The translations under genes were made by a program, and so were the position numbers. From NCBI GenBank assembly GCA_030149815.1, contig JASLHI010000014.1, positions 51,160 through 115,159 of the forward strand: DNA of 64,000 nt. Reading direction: 5' to 3'. Of this stretch, positions 62,401 through 64,000 are shown in pieces. Within the stretch, counting starts at the first letter, position 1. Every line of letters starts with the position of its first letter. Source of the DNA: Aquirhabdus sp. (lineage in GTDB: Bacteria; Pseudomonadota; Gammaproteobacteria; Pseudomonadales; Moraxellaceae). Under the pieces are notes generated by a model. That model was not told where the DNA came from and ran no database searches. It was given only the letters and a program-made list of their open reading frames with translations.

Positions 62401-64000
62401 TTATTTCATTTGAGCTTTGATCAAGTCACCGATCGTTTTTGGACCAGTGCCTTCTTGTGCAGCAGCATTCGCTGCTTTCAAGTTATTCACTGCATCACGG
62501 TCTTCAGCATCATCTTTCGCTTTGATTGACAAGTTGATTGAACGAGTCTTGCGATCAACGTTGATGATTTTTGCTTCGATTTCTTGACCAACAGTCAGGT
62601 GCTTAGTTGCATCTTCAACGCGGTCACGATTGATTTCAGACGCTTTCAAAGTGCCTTCAATGTCGTTACCCAAGTTTACAGTTGCGCCTTTAGCATCAAC
62701 AGCAGTCACAATACCTTTCACGATTGCACCGCGATCATTGGTCGCTGTGTAGTCATTGAATGGGTCGTTGCTCATTTGCTTAACGCCCAAGCTGATGCGG
62801 TTGCCTTCTGCGTCAACAGAAAGGATAACGGCCTCAACGGTGTCGCCTTTCTTGTAGCGGCGGATAGCTTCTTCGCCTTGCTCGCTCCAAGAAATATCAG
62901 ATAAATGAACCAGACCATCGATGCCGCCTGGCAAACCGATGAAAATACCGAAGTCAGTGATTGACTTGATAGTACCTGATACTTTTTCGCCTTTTTCATG
63001 CGCTTTTGCAAACTCATCCCATGGATTAGCACGAGTTTGTTTGATGCCCAAAGAAATACGACGACGTTCTTGGTCAACTTCCAGAACCATCACTTTTACT
63101 TCGTCGCCAATTTGAACGACTTTAGATGGATGGATGTTTTTGTTGGTGTGGTCCATTTCACTGACGTGAACCAAACCTTCAACGCCTTCAGCGATTTCAG
63201 CGAAACAGCCGTAATCAGTCAGGTTGGTGATGCGCGCATCAACAATTGATCCTTTTGGATAATTGTTCATGATTGCTACCCATGGATCTTCGCCCAATTG
63301 TTTCAGACCGAGGCTTACGCGGTTACGATCGCGGTCGAATTTGAGAACTTTAACAGTAACTTCTTGACCAACTTCAACCACTTCTGATGGATGCTTGATG
63401 CGTTTCCATGCCATGTCAGTGATGTGCAAGAGACCATCGATACCACCCAGATCCACGAATGCACCGTAGTCTGTGAGGTTTTTGATCAAACCAGTAACGG
63501 TTTGGCCTTCTTCCAACTTACCAAGCAATTGCTCACGGTCAGCTGAACTTTCAGCTTCCATAACTGCACGACGGCTAACAACAACGTTGTTGCGTTTTGC
63601 GTCAAGCTTGATGATTTTAAATTGTTGATCGATACCTTCAAGATGTGTGGTATCACGGATCGGACGTGTGTCAACCAATGAACCTGGCAAGAACGCACGA
63701 ACTGGACCAATATCAACAGTGAAACCGCCTTTAACTTTACCAGAGATAATACCGGTAACGATTTCTTGTGCATCAAACAGACGCTCAAGTTTAGTCCAAG
63801 TTTCAACACGTTTTGCTTTTTCACGTGACAGTACAGTTTGACCCATACCGTTATCGAGTGCTTCAACGACTACATCTACGGTGTCGCCGATTGCAACTTC
63901 AAGTTCACGAGCTTCGCTCAAGAACTCTTCACGAGGCACTACGCCTTCAGATTTCAGACCAGTATCAACAGTGACCCAATCGCTATCAATGTTTACAACT
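62401..64000 (-). CDS. rpsA: 30S ribosomal protein S1 (5' end missing)
   Basis: The frame runs to the right edge of the window without a start, so the gene is truncated by the window and about 530 of the usual 557 or so residues are seen. Repeated S1 OB-folds are evident: TDYGAFVDLGGIDGLLHITD, TDYGCFAEIAEGVEGLVHVSE, TDFGIFIGLPGGIDGLVHLSD, and a weaker last repeat (VDAKGATVNLGNDIEGTLKAS). The visible N-terminal part begins VVNIDSDWVTVDTGLKSEG and matches the first repeats. S1 unwinds and docks mRNA to the 30S subunit. The gene ends at a strong terminator. Confidence 0.95.
   Translation of the reverse strand, partial: VVNIDSDWVTVDTGLKSEGVVPREEFLSEARELEVAIGDTVDVVVEALDNGMGQTVLSREKAKRVETWTKLERLFDAQEIVTGIISGKVKGGFTVDIGPVRAFLPGSLVDTRPIRDTTHLEGIDQQFKIIKLDAKRNNVVVSRRAVMEAESSADREQLLGKLEEGQTVTGLIKNLTDYGAFVDLGGIDGLLHITDMAWKRIKHPSEVVEVGQEVTVKVLKFDRDRNRVSLGLKQLGEDPWVAIMNNYPKGSIVDARITNLTDYGCFAEIAEGVEGLVHVSEMDHTNKNIHPSKVVQIGDEVKVMVLEVDQERRRISLGIKQTRANPWDEFAKAHEKGEKVSGTIKSITDFGIFIGLPGGIDGLVHLSDISWSEQGEEAIRRYKKGDTVEAVILSVDAEGNRISLGVKQMSNDPFNDYTATNDRGAIVKGIVTAVDAKGATVNLGNDIEGTLKASEINRDRVEDATKHLTVGQEIEAKIINVDRKTRSINLSIKAKDDAEDRDAVNNLKAANAAAQEGTGPKTIGDLIKAQMK

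Noticed and set aside
1..64000. tRNA, rRNA, CRISPR array, prophage or insertion sequence
   Set aside because: No tRNA-like cloverleaf with a TTCRA-type arm, no rRNA, no regularly spaced repeats, no integrase or transposase frames were visible by eye.

Overview
The window looks like chromosomal DNA from a gamma-proteobacterium of the Moraxellaceae, close to Acinetobacter. This is inference from gene content and order, not from a database search. The evidence is moderately AT-rich DNA, the neighbourhoods rpoH/DUF423/thiS/thiG, rpsA/ihfB/lapA/pyrF and tkt|metK, and a type VI secretion (T6SS) locus carrying the Acinetobacter-type accessory genes tagX, tagN, tagF and an asaA-like lipoprotein. Most of the rest is housekeeping. 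I see no rRNA, tRNA, CRISPR array, prophage or insertion sequence.

Layout. 1-3.7 kb: tRNA methyltransferase trmJ, serine acetyltransferase cysE, a TPR lipoprotein and a crotonase that looks like a delta3,delta2-enoyl-CoA isomerase. 3.8-23.6 kb: a T6SS locus as two divergent transcription units. The leftward unit is tssJ-like, tssK, tssL, unknown, tagX, PAAR, unknown, tssM, tagF, tagN. The rightward unit is asaA-like, tssB, tssC, hcp, tssE, tssF, tssG. They share a very AT-rich 441-bp intergenic region with palindromes and short direct repeats. Sheath, tube, baseplate and membrane-complex genes are all present. The sheath ATPase ClpV/TssH, TssA and any VgrG spike are absent from the window. 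23.7-26.5 kb: rpoH, then an overlapping run DUF423-thiS-unknown-thiG. 26.5-28.4 kb: a 70-bp REP-like palindromic repeat, an Mrr-type restriction endonuclease, yaeQ, and a non-coding patch of stem-loops.

28.4-41.1 kb: nfuA, glpD, a UPF0178 protein, a 3-hydroxyacyl-CoA dehydrogenase-type SDR, a hypothetical protein, a tiny secreted His-rich protein, an SCP2-domain protein, a YgjP-type metallopeptidase, rpiA, a two-gene CBS-kinase/double-receiver signalling pair, hemE and miaE. 41.3-50.7 kb: a CPA2 antiporter, a thioesterase, a small membrane protein, an LprI-like protein, a methyltransferase, a GAPDH/E4PDH paralogue, tkt, metK and an RDD protein. 50.7-64 kb: secA, a tandem glutaredoxin/GST-N protein, rraA-like, an NAD(P)-binding protein, rpsT, a giant DUF748/AsmA-like protein, pyrF, lapA, ihfB and a 5'-truncated rpsA running off the right edge.

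The main candidates for new biology are the two unrecognised T6SS-embedded genes (9.6-11.1 kb and 12.4-13.2 kb), the unusual tssJ-like gene, the unknown His/Cys-rich gene overlapping both thiS and thiG, the pseudo-receiver response regulator, and the REP-like repeat beside mrr. None is proven to be a new system from sequence alone. Intrinsic terminators are clear at many gene ends and were used to define transcription units.
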